Source: Bifidobacteriaceae bacterium
GTDB taxonomy: Bacteria > Actinomycetota > Actinomycetes > Actinomycetales > Bifidobacteriaceae
Length of the DNA stretch: 64,000 nt
NCBI GenBank assembly: GCA_022651005.1
Contig: JALCQD010000002.1
Location: 496,001-560,000, forward strand
Direction: 5' to 3'
Shown here piece after piece: positions 44,861 to 54,084 of this stretch. The notes beneath the pieces are model-generated. The model made no database searches and was not told the DNA's origin. It saw only the letters and a program-made list of their open reading frames with translations. Positions within the stretch are counted from its first letter, which is position 1; each line of letters opens with the position of its first letter. A program made the position numbers and the translations under genes.

Positions 44861-44912
44861 AATTTTGTGCGTCACTTGTCTGGTTGACACATCCGTCGAT
44901 AAAATTTTCGGT

Positions 44913-45401
44913 ATGAACGACGACGTTATACAGGTCGTGCGGTTCAGAGAGACCAATGCTTTGCATCTGGAGAGAAGACTGTATAAAAACTCGCCACCAG
45001 TGCGTATGAGTATTTCTTTCTGCGACCCACGAGACCGCAGTGCTGCGGAATGCATTCAGTTGGCAGAAAAAAGTTGCCGCGTGGCATTTCATGCCACGGA
45101 CGTGGCGCGCGGACGCCTTCAGCCCTCCATGTTGAAGCGTGAGATGACCGCAATCCTCATTGAGCAGATCCTCAACATCGACGCCTATCTCACCATTCAT
45201 CACAATTTTGTGGATAAAAAAACGCTACTATTTACGCCGCACTTACCGATTCAAATTTGTGGACTTCAGGGGACGATAATCCACCCTGACCGCTTCGACG
45301 CCTGCATTTCAATGAAAATCGGAGCCCAGAACCATTGTGTCAACGTGGTTCTCTGTCTTGTGGGAAGCCGATGGATCTGCACGGAATTTCAGTTGGCATA
45401 G
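44913..45401 (+). CDS. Conserved-looking hypothetical protein of unknown function
   Basis: A 162-residue soluble protein with no motif I recognise. It has a basic start ('MNDDVIQVVRFRETNALHLE'), several Cys (e.g. 'ISFCDPRDRSAAECIQLAEK', 'PIQICGLQGT'), and no signal or membrane segment. The likely ATG is at 44913; the ribosome-binding site is weak, and the frame is open further upstream. It stands alone between guaB3 and the first acyl-CoA synthetase, with the 19-bp hairpin before it. DnaA-box-like sites flank and lie within it. Codon use looks similar to its neighbours by eye, so no sign of recent transfer. Confidence 0.65.
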   Translation: MNDDVIQVVRFRETNALHLERRLYKNSPPVRMSISFCDPRDRSAAECIQLAEKSCRVAFHATDVARGRLQPSMLKREMTAILIEQILNIDAYLTIHHNFVDKKTLLFTPHLPIQICGLQGTIIHPDRFDACISMKIGAQNHCVNVVLCLVGSRWICTEFQLA

Positions 45402-45467
45402 AACAGCCGAGAGAAAAACTTGTCTCACATTCGATCTTTCTCAGGTGAGGCGAATATAGTCGGAAGA

Positions 45468-47576
45468 ATGCTACGTGAATATTCGACTCCCATGTCGCAA
45501 CAACTCACAGACGATTCTGATACCTTCTACAGACTGCTTTTCCTCCGCGCGCAGAGATTCCCTGACGATACGGTGGCCCAGTACAAGGACCCAACAGGGA
45601 AGCGGTGGATCAGTGTATCGGCAACACAAATGCATGAAACTGTGCGTGCCGCCGCCAAGGGTCTCATGGCTCTCGGCGTAACGAGAGGCGATGCCGTCGT
45701 CATTTACTCGGCCACGCGCTACCAGTGGGGAATCGTGGATTTTGCGTGCGCCGCTGTGGGAGCAGTCTTGGTTCCCATCTACGAAACGGATTCACCCACT
45801 CAGGCCCTTGGCATCATCACTGATGTTTCTCCAAAGGTCGCTTTTGCCGATAGCCCCGAACGCACCTTGACGCTGGAAACGGCAAAAACCTCGGTCGAGA
45901 GCCTCTCGTACGTTTTCAACTTTGAGAACGACGGCCTTCAAGCTCTCAAGGATTGGGGAACGTCCATCACCGAGGACGATCTCGATGCACGCATCAAGAC
46001 GATCGGCGCCGACGATCCTGCCACTATCGTTTACACCTCCGGTTCCACAGGAAAACCTAAGGGAGCCGTTCTTTCCCACCGCAACTTCATTCATCTGGCA
46101 CGCGCAGGCTGGGAGGTTCTTCCCTCCATGCTGGCGGAACCCAGTCGACTTCTGCTTTTCCTTCCGCTGGCTCATTGCTTCGCGCGCTACATTCAGTACG
46201 TTGCCATCGGATCCCGCGGAGTGGTGGGCTACGTCCCCTCAGCAGCGCACTTGCTCACTGACCTGCGCTCCTTCAAGCCCACGTACCTCCTCGGCGTGCC
46301 CCGTGTTTTCGAGAAGGTCTACAACGCCGCGTCTCAGAAAGCGGGAGCAGGTTTCAAGGGCAAGATTCTCGCGAAAGCGTATGCCCATTACATCAACTGG
46401 TCCAAGGACGAGCAGGAAGGCGTTGCGCACTCACCCTCACAGGTCGTGGAACACGCCTTCTACGAGAAGGCCGTCGGAGCCACCGTCCGCTCTGCGCTGG
46501 GATCAAACCTCAATTGGCTGGCCTGCGGCGGAGCTCCGATGGACCCGAATCTCGCTCATTTCTTCAACGGTATCGATGGCATCACCTTCATTCAGGGCTA
46601 TGGCATGACTGAAACCGCTGCGCCCTGCTGCGTGAACTTCGAGGCGTTCAACAAGATCGGTACTGTAGGCCGCCCCGGACCTGGCATCTCCGTCAAACTC
46701 GCTGACGACAACGAACTCATGATCGCCGGCCCCGGCGTCTTCCTCGGGTACAAAGACAACCCAGAAAAGACGGCCGAAACCATCGATAAGGACGGATGGT
46801 TGCATAGCGGCGACCTCGCCGAAATCGACGACGATGGCTTCGTCACGATCACAGGCCGCAAAAAGGACATCATCATCACTGCAGGCGGCAAGAACGTGGT
46901 CCCCTCCCCCATGGAAGGCATCATCTCGACGTGTCCTATCGTCTCTCACGTTGTGGTGGTAGGTGACGCTAAGCCCTTCATCTCTGCTCTCGTCACCCTG
47001 GAACCCGACACCTTAGGGAACTGGCTCAAATCGAAGAAGCTGAACCCCGAAATGAGCATCGAACAGGCCTCCACCAACGAGGCAGTGCGCTCCTTCGTGC
47101 AGCAATACATCGACAAGGCCAACCTCTCTGTTTCTCGTGCGGAGTCAATCCGCAAGTTCGTTATTCTCACGGACGACTTCACACAGGAGGACGGCACCCT
47201 GACACCGAGTCAGAAGGTCGTGCGGCCGGGCGTCATCAAGCGGTACGCCGGTGTCATCGCCACGCAGATCTACACGGCAAAGCCTGGAACTCAGCCAGAG
47301 CCCCGTCCCGCGAATCCGCTGTTGACGCGCACGGGAGAAGCCGTCAAAGACATGAACGACGAGGTGACACGTCTGGCGAAGGCAAGCGTTGAGACCACGC
47401 GTGAGCGCATCGAGCCACTGGTGGATATTGCGCGGACGGGAGTGAACGACTCCATCAACGCCTGGAGGCAACGTGGCGCCGAAGATCAGGCAGATTCATC
47501 CGCAGAAAAACCCGCCTCCTCTTCCAACGAATCCGAAGCCTCTGACGACTCCGAATCCTCAAAGGATCGCGACTAA
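45468..47576 (+). CDS. Long-chain acyl-CoA synthetase (FadD15-like), first copy
   Basis: A 702-residue AMP-forming ligase. Core motifs are 'VYTSGSTGKPKGAVLSHRNF' (P-loop), 'FIQGYGMTETAAP' (adenine site), 'GWLHSGDLAEIDDDGFV' and 'GRKKDIIITAGGKNVVPSPM' with the hinge. The last ~90 residues form an Ala/Ser/Glu/Asp-rich tail not part of the fold. It activates fatty acids as acyl-CoA; no beta-oxidation genes lie nearby, so incorporation of exogenous fatty acids is more likely. The start is uncertain: ATG at 45468 has GGAAG close upstream, ATG at 45492 does not, and the frame is open from TTG at 45420. Confidence 0.9.
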   Translation: MLREYSTPMSQQLTDDSDTFYRLLFLRAQRFPDDTVAQYKDPTGKRWISVSATQMHETVRAAAKGLMALGVTRGDAVVIYSATRYQWGIVDFACAAVGAVLVPIYETDSPTQALGIITDVSPKVAFADSPERTLTLETAKTSVESLSYVFNFENDGLQALKDWGTSITEDDLDARIKTIGADDPATIVYTSGSTGKPKGAVLSHRNFIHLARAGWEVLPSMLAEPSRLLLFLPLAHCFARYIQYVAIGSRGVVGYVPSAAHLLTDLRSFKPTYLLGVPRVFEKVYNAASQKAGAGFKGKILAKAYAHYINWSKDEQEGVAHSPSQVVEHAFYEKAVGATVRSALGSNLNWLACGGAPMDPNLAHFFNGIDGITFIQGYGMTETAAPCCVNFEAFNKIGTVGRPGPGISVKLADDNELMIAGPGVFLGYKDNPEKTAETIDKDGWLHSGDLAEIDDDGFVTITGRKKDIIITAGGKNVVPSPMEGIISTCPIVSHVVVVGDAKPFISALVTLEPDTLGNWLKSKKLNPEMSIEQASTNEAVRSFVQQYIDKANLSVSRAESIRKFVILTDDFTQEDGTLTPSQKVVRPGVIKRYAGVIATQIYTAKPGTQPEPRPANPLLTRTGEAVKDMNDEVTRLAKASVETTRERIEPLVDIARTGVNDSINAWRQRGAEDQADSSAEKPASSSNESEASDDSESSKDRD

Positions 47577-47701
47577 AACAACAACTCATCGCGAACTGTG
47601 GAGTGGATAACCACGGCTCGCGATAGAATAACAGACGGCTATCAGACGGGTGTGAGATGCGCTCGTCGTTCTCGATGGTTGACTTGACAGTTTGGAGCAT
47701 A

Positions 47702-49528
47702 ATGCAAAAAGTTACTTCGAAACCGACTCTGGTAGAGACTACAAACGATGAGAACATCTTTTCGATCCTCGAAGGGCGCGTGAAGCGCGCACCAGAGGAC
47801 AAGGTTATCGAGTACAAAAACGCCGATGGAGAATGGGACTCCTTTACCGCCACTGAATTCGCCGACATGGTGAAGTCGCTGGCCAAGGGACTTCTGGCAC
47901 GCGGCATCAAGAAGGGCGACGCCATTTCGATTCTGGCGCACACCTGCTGGGAATGGACCGCGCTCGATATGGCGATTCTGAGCATCGGCGCGCTCACTGT
48001 TCCCGTATATGAGACGAATTCGAGCGCACAGGTAAAGACGATCTTCAACGATTCCAAGGTTTGCATGGCCTTCGCTGAAGACGACACCCAGCGCGACAAG
48101 ATCGAGGCCATTCGCGATCAAGCGGCCTATCTCAAGGATGTCTACGTCATCGAACTTGGCGCTATCGATACGCTCATCGAGTACGGCAAGTCCGTCACCG
48201 ACGAGGAATTCGAAAAGGCGAAGACTTCGGTCAAAGGCACTGACCTCGCTACCATCGTCTATACCTCAGGTTCCACGGGCGCCCCCAAGGGCATCGAGCT
48301 GACACACGCGAACTTCGTCTCTATCGTCTACAACGGTGCGAAGTCAATGCCTGACATTGCCTACAAGCCCAATCGCCGTCTCCTGTTGTTCCTTCCCTTG
48401 GCGCACGTATTTGCACGTTACATGCAGTTCTTCTGCTTTGCTGGCGATGTCACGCTTGGCCTGAGCTCGGATCTCAAGACCATTCTCCCGGACTTCCAGA
48501 AATTCCAGCCCACCTTCCTCCTTGCGGTACCCCGCATCTTTGAGAAGGTGTACAACGCCGCATCCCAGAAGGCCGGCAAGGGCCTTACCGGAAAGATCTT
48601 CAAGCGTGCTACCATCACAGCGCGCAAGTGGTCGTACGATCAGCAGTCGGATCGTCGTATCCCATTCGCCACGAATATTGCTCACGCCCTGTATAAGAAG
48701 CTCGTGTACAAGGAAATTCTCGGTGCGCTCGGCGGCCACGTCGAATACGCGGTGTCGGGAGGCGCTCCCCTCGACGCCAAGATCGCACACTTCTTCAATG
48801 GCGTGGGTCTACCACTTCTCGAGGGCTATGGCATGACAGAAACAACCGCTCCTGCCTGCGTCAATCCAACACAAGGCTACAAGATCGGAACCGTGGGCAT
48901 TCCTCTCGCTGGCATGAGTTTCGGCATTGCCGATGACGGAGAGCTCCTCATCAAGGGTTCCAGCATCGCACACGGATATCACAATCATCCGGAGATCACT
49001 GAGCAGCAAATTGTTGACGGTTGGCTTCACACCGGAGACATTGCAGATATTGACGAGGATGGGTTCATCTCCATCACCGGTCGCAAGAAGGATCTCATCA
49101 TCACTGCCGGTGGCAAGAACGTCTCCCCGGGCCTGTTGGAAGCCTCGGTCATGAGCTCACCTGTAGTGTCTCAGTGCCTCGTCATTGGTGATCGTCGACC
49201 GTTCATCGCTGCTTTGATCACGCTGGATCTCGCCGACACGAACTCCTGGCTCACAGCACAAGGAGCGGAAGCCGTGGCCTCTCTCGATGAGGCACGTGAG
49301 AACCCAATTGTGCGCACCGAAGTTGAGCGCGCCGTTGACGCGGCAAACACCCTGGTGTCACGTGCCGAATCGATTCGTAAGTATGAGATTCTCGACGATG
49401 ACTTTACCGAAGAGAACGGCATGATGACACCGTCACTGAAGGCCAAGCGCGCTGTTGTCATCGAAAATTACAAGAAGATCATCGATGAGAAGATCTATGT
49501 TCCTCGCAAGAAGAAGGTAGAAATCTGA
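47702..49528 (+). CDS. Long-chain acyl-CoA synthetase (FadD15-like), second copy
   Basis: A 608-residue paralogue of the preceding gene. It has 'IVYTSGSTGAPKGIELTHAN', 'LLEGYGMTETTAPACVNPTQ', 'GWLHTGDIADIDEDGF' and 'GRKKDLIITAGGKNVSPGLL', all in the expected order. The start at 47702 follows TTTGGAG at a good distance; an ATG 45 bp upstream is less convincing. It lacks the acidic tail of the first copy, suggesting the two are not interchangeable in localisation. A strong bidirectional terminator follows. Confidence 0.93.
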   Translation: MQKVTSKPTLVETTNDENIFSILEGRVKRAPEDKVIEYKNADGEWDSFTATEFADMVKSLAKGLLARGIKKGDAISILAHTCWEWTALDMAILSIGALTVPVYETNSSAQVKTIFNDSKVCMAFAEDDTQRDKIEAIRDQAAYLKDVYVIELGAIDTLIEYGKSVTDEEFEKAKTSVKGTDLATIVYTSGSTGAPKGIELTHANFVSIVYNGAKSMPDIAYKPNRRLLLFLPLAHVFARYMQFFCFAGDVTLGLSSDLKTILPDFQKFQPTFLLAVPRIFEKVYNAASQKAGKGLTGKIFKRATITARKWSYDQQSDRRIPFATNIAHALYKKLVYKEILGALGGHVEYAVSGGAPLDAKIAHFFNGVGLPLLEGYGMTETTAPACVNPTQGYKIGTVGIPLAGMSFGIADDGELLIKGSSIAHGYHNHPEITEQQIVDGWLHTGDIADIDEDGFISITGRKKDLIITAGGKNVSPGLLEASVMSSPVVSQCLVIGDRRPFIAALITLDLADTNSWLTAQGAEAVASLDEARENPIVRTEVERAVDAANTLVSRAESIRKYEILDDDFTEENGMMTPSLKAKRAVVIENYKKIIDEKIYVPRKKKVEI

Positions 49529-49559
49529 GGTTTCGTTCCTCAACGAACCTCGAAGGTGA

Positions 49560-49598
49560 ATAAAAAGGGTGTCAGGTAGTACCTGACACCCTTTTTAT
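49560..49598. terminator. Bidirectional terminator between acyl-CoA synthetase and clpX
   Basis: An 18-bp perfect stem (49560-49577 with 49581-49598) with a 3-nt loop carries A-runs on one side and T-runs on the other, so it can terminate both the plus-strand gene upstream and clpX on the minus strand. Confidence 0.93.
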
Positions 49599-49624
49599 AT
49601 ATCCATGCTCCAATGAATAGACGC

Positions 49625-51028
49625 CTAGGCGCTCATTCGACGGTCATTATGCACCAGCAATTGTGGCGGCCGCGTTCTGTCCACGGCCTCGCGATCAACG
49701 ACGACCACAGCGACCTCTTCCTGACTCGGTAGCTCGAACATCGTTCCCTGCAACACCTGCTCGAAGATGGAACGCAATCCGCGCGCTCCCGTTCCCTTTT
49801 CCAAGGCGATCTGCGCGAGGCGCGTCACAGCATCGTCCGTGAAGCGCAGCTCCACACCATCGAGGGCAAAAAGCTTCTGGTATTGCTTCACCAGCGCATT
49901 GGAGGGCTCGGTAATAATGCGTTCCAAGTCCTTTTGCTCGAGTGGATTCAGCGACGTCACTACAGGAAGGCGCCCCACAAACTCCGGGAGGAACCCAAAA
50001 TCGATGAGATCCTGAGGACTCACCTGCGAGAGGTAGTCTGCAGTTTTTGCATTGTGTTCGCGTGTTTCCAAAGAGGAGCCGAAGCCGGTGGAATGAGTTC
50101 CCAAACGGTTGGCAACAATCTCGTCGAGACCCACGAAGGCGCCGGCACAGATGAACAAGATATTCCTCGTGTCAATCTGAACCATTTCCTGATCTTGATG
50201 CTTGCGACTGCCTTCCCTTGGCACCGAGGCGATGGTGCCTTCGAGAATCTTCAGCAACGCCTGCTGGACTCCTTCGCCCGAAACGTCGCGTGTGATTGAG
50301 GTGTTCTCCCCCGACTTGCGAGCGATTTTGTCAATCTCGTCCACGTAGATGATGCCTTTTTCAGCACGCTTCACATCACCGTCGGCCGCCTGAAGGAGCC
50401 TCTGGAGGATTGTTTCCACATCGTCGCCAACATAGCCGGCCTCCGTAAGCGTGGTCGCGTCTACGATGGCGAAGGGAACCTTCATCATGCGAGCCAAGGT
50501 GCTTGCCAAATACGTCTTCCCTGTGCCCGTTGGCCCGAGGAGGAGCACATTCGACTTGGTGAGCTCGACGTCTGCATAGGGTTGCTGGGAAGCCGCAGCA
50601 TCGAACACTGTGCCGTTGCCTTGCAACAAGGTGTCCTCGGCATCGCTGCGAGCGGCACCCTGCGTCGCTGCATCTCCATTGCTAGGGTGTGAGGAGACGG
50701 AGATACCTGCGGCAGCCGTTTCGCGCAACCCAAAATTCACCATCTTATAGTGGTTATAGACGGCCACAGATAATGCCTGTTTGGCATTCTCCTGACCGAT
50801 CACATAGCTGTCAAGGAAATCACGGATCTGCGTGGGGGCAGGCAGATCCAGCCCCGTTCCCGTGGCGTCTTTTTCGTCGCGCTCCTTGAGGACTTCAACG
50901 CACAATGCAATGCACTCGTCACAGATGTATACGCCGGGTCCAGCCACAAGTCGGTGCACTTGGTGCTCGCTCTTGCCGCAGAAACTGCAATGAGGAACGT
51001 CTTCACCGTAGTTGACGATGTGTGCCAT
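49625..51028 (-). CDS. clpX: ATP-dependent Clp protease ATP-binding subunit ClpX
   Basis: A 467-residue AAA+ unfoldase. The N-terminal zinc-binding domain '[16 protein letters not shown]...[10 protein letters not shown]' has four Cys; Walker A is '[13 protein letters not shown]', Walker B '[20 protein letters not shown]', and the sensor and IGF-loop region follow. An insertion of ~50 residues between the zinc domain and the ATPase core ('[20 protein letters not shown]') is longer than in E. coli. ATG at 51028 has AGGAGAG upstream. A terminator separates it from clpP2, so it probably has its own promoter. Confidence 0.96.
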   Translation of the reverse strand: MAHIVNYGEDVPHCSFCGKSEHQVHRLVAGPGVYICDECIALCVEVLKERDEKDATGTGLDLPAPTQIRDFLDSYVIGQENAKQALSVAVYNHYKMVNFGLRETAAAGISVSSHPSNGDAATQGAARSDAEDTLLQGNGTVFDAAASQQPYADVELTKSNVLLLGPTGTGKTYLASTLARMMKVPFAIVDATTLTEAGYVGDDVETILQRLLQAADGDVKRAEKGIIYVDEIDKIARKSGENTSITRDVSGEGVQQALLKILEGTIASVPREGSRKHQDQEMVQIDTRNILFICAGAFVGLDEIVANRLGTHSTGFGSSLETREHNAKTADYLSQVSPQDLIDFGFLPEFVGRLPVVTSLNPLEQKDLERIITEPSNALVKQYQKLFALDGVELRFTDDAVTRLAQIALEKGTGARGLRSIFEQVLQGTMFELPSQEEVAVVVVDREAVDRTRPPQLLVHNDRRMSA

Positions 51029-51082
51029 GGCTCTCCTGTTGTCCTTGTGCCGAAACCACTTAGATTCTACCCGTGGAAGTAT

Positions 51083-51122
51083 AAAAAATGGTGTCACCGC
51101 GCCAAAGCGCAAATGACACCAT
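51083..51122 (-). terminator. Intrinsic terminator between clpP2 and clpX
   Basis: On the minus strand ATGGTGTCA (51122-51114) pairs with TGACACCAT (51096-51088), followed by TTTTTT (51088-51083). A smaller GCGC stem occurs in the loop. Confidence 0.85.
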
Positions 51123-51165
51123 GTGATTCGTCGATATCGGTGACTCTCGTTGAGCCGCTCGAGAC

Positions 51166-51828
51166 TTACTTGCGGTGCGGCAGGACCTCATCCACGATGC
51201 CGTAATCCTTCGCAGCATCGGCGGTGAGAATTGTGTCCACCTCAATATCCTTGCGAATACGCTCGATATCCTGACCGGTGTGCTTGGCAAGAGTTTCCTC
51301 AAGCCATTCGCGCATGCGCAACAGCTCCTTGGCCTGAATCTCAATTTCTGTAGCCTTACCGAAATCCTGACCCATCGCGGGCTGGTGAATCAGCACGCGC
51401 GCGTTGGGAAGCATGAGGCGCTTGCCCTTTGTTCCTGCTGCAAGCAGTACGGCAGCCGCGGAGGCAGCCTGGCCCAAGCACACCGTTTGCACGTCGGGCT
51501 TGATGTACTGCATGGTGTCGTAGATGGCAGTCATGGCAGTCATGGATCCACCGGGAGAATTGACATAGATCATGATGTCGCGATTGGGATCTTGGCTTTC
51601 AAGAACCAGAAGCTGCGCCATGATGTCATCGGCACTCGTGTCGTCCACCTGAACGCCCATGAAAATGATGCGATCCTCAAAGAGCTTGGTGTAGGGATCC
51701 TGACGCTTGAGTCCGTAGGGAGTCTTTTCCTCGAACTGCGGAAGGATGTAGCGAGCCTGAGGACTGGTGACACTTGAGCCTGCGAGTCGCGCAGCGCGCG
51801 CAACGAATTGTGCTTCTTCGGATGCCAT
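51166..51828 (-). CDS. clpP2: ATP-dependent Clp protease proteolytic subunit ClpP2
   Basis: A 220-residue protease subunit. '[20 protein letters not shown]' and '[20 protein letters not shown]' are typical of mycobacterial ClpP2. The catalytic Ser is in '[15 protein letters not shown]', and the His in '[11 protein letters not shown]'. In actinobacteria ClpP1 and ClpP2 form a mixed tetradecamer, and both are needed. It starts 2 bp after the clpP1 stop, so they are co-expressed. A terminator follows. Confidence 0.96.
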   Translation of the reverse strand: MASEEAQFVARAARLAGSSVTSPQARYILPQFEEKTPYGLKRQDPYTKLFEDRIIFMGVQVDDTSADDIMAQLLVLESQDPNRDIMIYVNSPGGSMTAMTAIYDTMQYIKPDVQTVCLGQAASAAAVLLAAGTKGKRLMLPNARVLIHQPAMGQDFGKATEIEIQAKELLRMREWLEETLAKHTGQDIERIRKDIEVDTILTADAAKDYGIVDEVLPHRK

Positions 51829-51830
51829 TG

Positions 51831-52466
51831 TTACTCCTTCACCGCGTCGCTGGCAGATTCACTGGTCATAGAACTCGGCGTGGTAACGATGTGATCCACA
51901 AAGCCGTAGTCCAATGCCTGCTGGGCCGTAAACCAGTGGTCATACTCGTTATCGCGATAGATTTCCTCTACCGTGTGACCGGTCTGCTCTGCGGTCAGCT
52001 CCGACAGAGTCTTCTTCATGTCCATGATGAGCTCGGCATTGATGCGAACATCCGTTGCCGTGCCACCCACACCCCCCGAAGGCTGATGCATGAGAACGCG
52101 GGCGTGCGAGGTAAGGAAGCGCTTGCCCTTGGTGCCGCTCGACAGCAGGAACTGGCCCATAGAGGCCGCCATGCCCACGGCGATGGTCTGAACATCTGGC
52201 TCGATGAGCTGCATGGTGTCGTAAATCGCCATTCCAGCGGTGATGGAGCCGCCGGGAGAATTGATATAAAGCCTGATATCCTTGGTCGGATCTTCTGCTG
52301 CCAAGGTCAGCATCTGGGCGCAAATGACATTCGCGTTCTCATCCTTGACCTCACTGCCGAGCCAAATGATGCGCTCTTTGAGAAGTCGGTTAAAGATGGG
52401 GTCGTTCGGTCCCGCCGGCATGTCGCCGTCTGCCATTGCCGGCAGCGGACTTACAGTGTCTACCAC
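51831..52466 (-). CDS. clpP1: ATP-dependent Clp protease proteolytic subunit ClpP1
   Basis: A 211-residue protease subunit with catalytic Ser in '[15 protein letters not shown]' and His in '[10 protein letters not shown]'; the catalytic Asp lies further on. It is the upstream partner of ClpP2. I start at GTG 52466 because AAAGGAG lies five bases upstream; the longer open frame to 52493 has no ribosome-binding site of that quality and would include it as coding. A Thr/Ser-rich C-terminal extension of ~15 residues follows the fold. Confidence 0.95.
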   Translation of the reverse strand: MVDTVSPLPAMADGDMPAGPNDPIFNRLLKERIIWLGSEVKDENANVICAQMLTLAAEDPTKDIRLYINSPGGSITAGMAIYDTMQLIEPDVQTIAVGMAASMGQFLLSSGTKGKRFLTSHARVLMHQPSGGVGGTATDVRINAELIMDMKKTLSELTAEQTGHTVEEIYRDNEYDHWFTAQQALDYGFVDHIVTTPSSMTSESASDAVKE

Positions 52467-52592
52467 GGTGTCTCCTTTACAATCGTTCACCATTTCAAGA
52501 GATTACAGCCCTTTGATGACTGAGTCGGCTGATTTTTGCTCAATGCGTAGGTAATCCTCTTGTAGCGTAGCCGACGCGCACTCCAGATACGC

Positions 52593-52628
52593 GAAGGGCG
52601 ACGAACCCCGTAAGATTCATCGCCCTTC
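52593..52628. terminator. Possible terminator between tig and clpP1
   Basis: A 13-bp stem with one mismatch (52593-52605 with 52616-52628) and 10-nt loop lies 32 bp after tig on the minus strand. It has no clear T-run, so rate of termination is uncertain. Confidence 0.45.
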
Positions 52629-52659
52629 CATAGCTGGCGTAATGCCTTAGACTGTCTGC

Positions 52660-54036
52660 TTACTTCTCGTCCGCAGAATCAGACGTGATCTTGTCGGCAA
52701 CTGAAGCTGCCGCAGCTGCTGCTGCTTCAGTTTCAGTCTGCTCCGGCTCGTCTTCCTCGCCGAGGAAGCGAGACAGATCGAGAACCTTGCCATCGGTGTC
52801 CTTGAACGTCACCAAACGCATGCCCGCGAGCAGGCCCTTGGAACGGCCGACTTCCTTGACCGCGGAGCCAAGCTGTCCGTTGTTGACGATGGACGAGATG
52901 AACTGCGAAGGATCCATGCCATACTGCTGAGCAATGGACGCCAGGAAGTTGGTGACGTCGTTCTGAGTGACGTTGATCTGGAGCTTCTCGGACAGTGCAT
53001 CGAGCACCATCTGATCCGTGATCTCCTTGATGGCCTCGTCCTCTGCCTTCTTCTTGTCCTCATCGCTTGCCTTGTCGGGATCAGGGGTGAGCGCCTTGAC
53101 ATGATCCGCAACAAGTGCTTCCTTGACGCCCGTAGGAACCGGGACGTCCAGGCCTTCCTCGAGACGTGCGATGAAGGCATCGCGAGCATCGTTTGCCTGA
53201 CGACCTTCGGAATCGGTCTCTGACTGCTTGCGAATATCCGCCTTCAGTTCGTCGAGCGTGTCGAATTCAGATGCTTCCTGAGCGAAATCGTCATTGAGCT
53301 CGGGCAGCTCTTCCGCCTTGACAGAATTCACAGTGACAGTGATCTGAGCCTTTTCGCCCTCGTGATCTCCACTAGCAAGAGGAGCCTCGAACGTGGTCTC
53401 TTCGCCCTTGCTCAGACCATCGAGAGCCTCGTCGAGACCGTCGAGCATGGTGCCCGAACCGATTTCATAGCTCACACCAGACTGGGAATCAACGGTTTCG
53501 CCATCGATGACGGCATTGAGATCCAGGGAGACAAAGTCACCCTTCTGTGCCGGGCGATCGACGCCGACGAGAGTTCCGAAGCGCTGACGCAGTGCATCGA
53601 GGCGACGGTCCACGTCCTCATCCTTGACCTCAGGCTTAGCAACTTCGATCTCCATGTCCTTGGGATCGGGCAGCTCGAACTCGGGACGCACCTCGACCTC
53701 GGCCGTGAACTCAAGAAGAGTCTTGTCGTCAGCGGACGTCGGAATCTGGGTAACATCCAGCTTTGGCTGATCCATGGGACGCAGATTCTCCTGCTCAGCA
53801 CCCTTGGAATAAAGCTCCGGAACAGCGTTGTTGAGGGCCTCAGACACAACCGAGGGGAATCCCAGACGCTGATCGATGATGCGAGCGGGAACGTGTCCCT
53901 TGCGGAAACCTGGAATGGCAACCTGCTTGCCGAGCTCCTTGCGAGTCTCGTCCAAGTACGGATCAAGCTCTTCCGTGTCGACAGTAACGGTCATCTTGAC
54001 CTTGGTCGGCTCGAGCTTTTCGACGCTTGTTTTCAC
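52660..54036 (-). CDS. tig: Trigger factor
   Basis: A 458-residue ribosome-associated chaperone. The ribosome-binding loop 'GFRKGHVPARII' is near residue 43, the FKBP-type PPIase domain includes 'QKGDFVSLDLNAVIDGE', and the C-terminal helical arms end in an Ala/Glu/Asp-rich tail ('EEDEPEQTETEAAAAA'). I start at GTG 54036, with GGAG six bases upstream; the upstream ATG at 54081 is less likely. It sits upstream of clpP1-clpP2, as in many bacteria. Confidence 0.96.
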   Translation of the reverse strand: MKTSVEKLEPTKVKMTVTVDTEELDPYLDETRKELGKQVAIPGFRKGHVPARIIDQRLGFPSVVSEALNNAVPELYSKGAEQENLRPMDQPKLDVTQIPTSADDKTLLEFTAEVEVRPEFELPDPKDMEIEVAKPEVKDEDVDRRLDALRQRFGTLVGVDRPAQKGDFVSLDLNAVIDGETVDSQSGVSYEIGSGTMLDGLDEALDGLSKGEETTFEAPLASGDHEGEKAQITVTVNSVKAEELPELNDDFAQEASEFDTLDELKADIRKQSETDSEGRQANDARDAFIARLEEGLDVPVPTGVKEALVADHVKALTPDPDKASDEDKKKAEDEAIKEITDQMVLDALSEKLQINVTQNDVTNFLASIAQQYGMDPSQFISSIVNNGQLGSAVKEVGRSKGLLAGMRLVTFKDTDGKVLDLSRFLGEEDEPEQTETEAAAAAAASVADKITSDSADEK

Positions 54037-54084
54037 CCTGCACTCCAATTCATTGAGGTAAGTATTCTGCCGTAAAGGCAACCT

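Noticed and set aside
44657-45401. A chromosomal replication origin at the DnaA-box cluster
   Set aside because: No dnaA, dnaN, recF or gyr genes, and no AT-rich unwinding stretch typical of an oriC.
52467-52660. ClgR or CtsR operator before clpP1
   Set aside because: No CGC-N5-GCG type or heptanucleotide repeat was found on either strand of the intergenic region.
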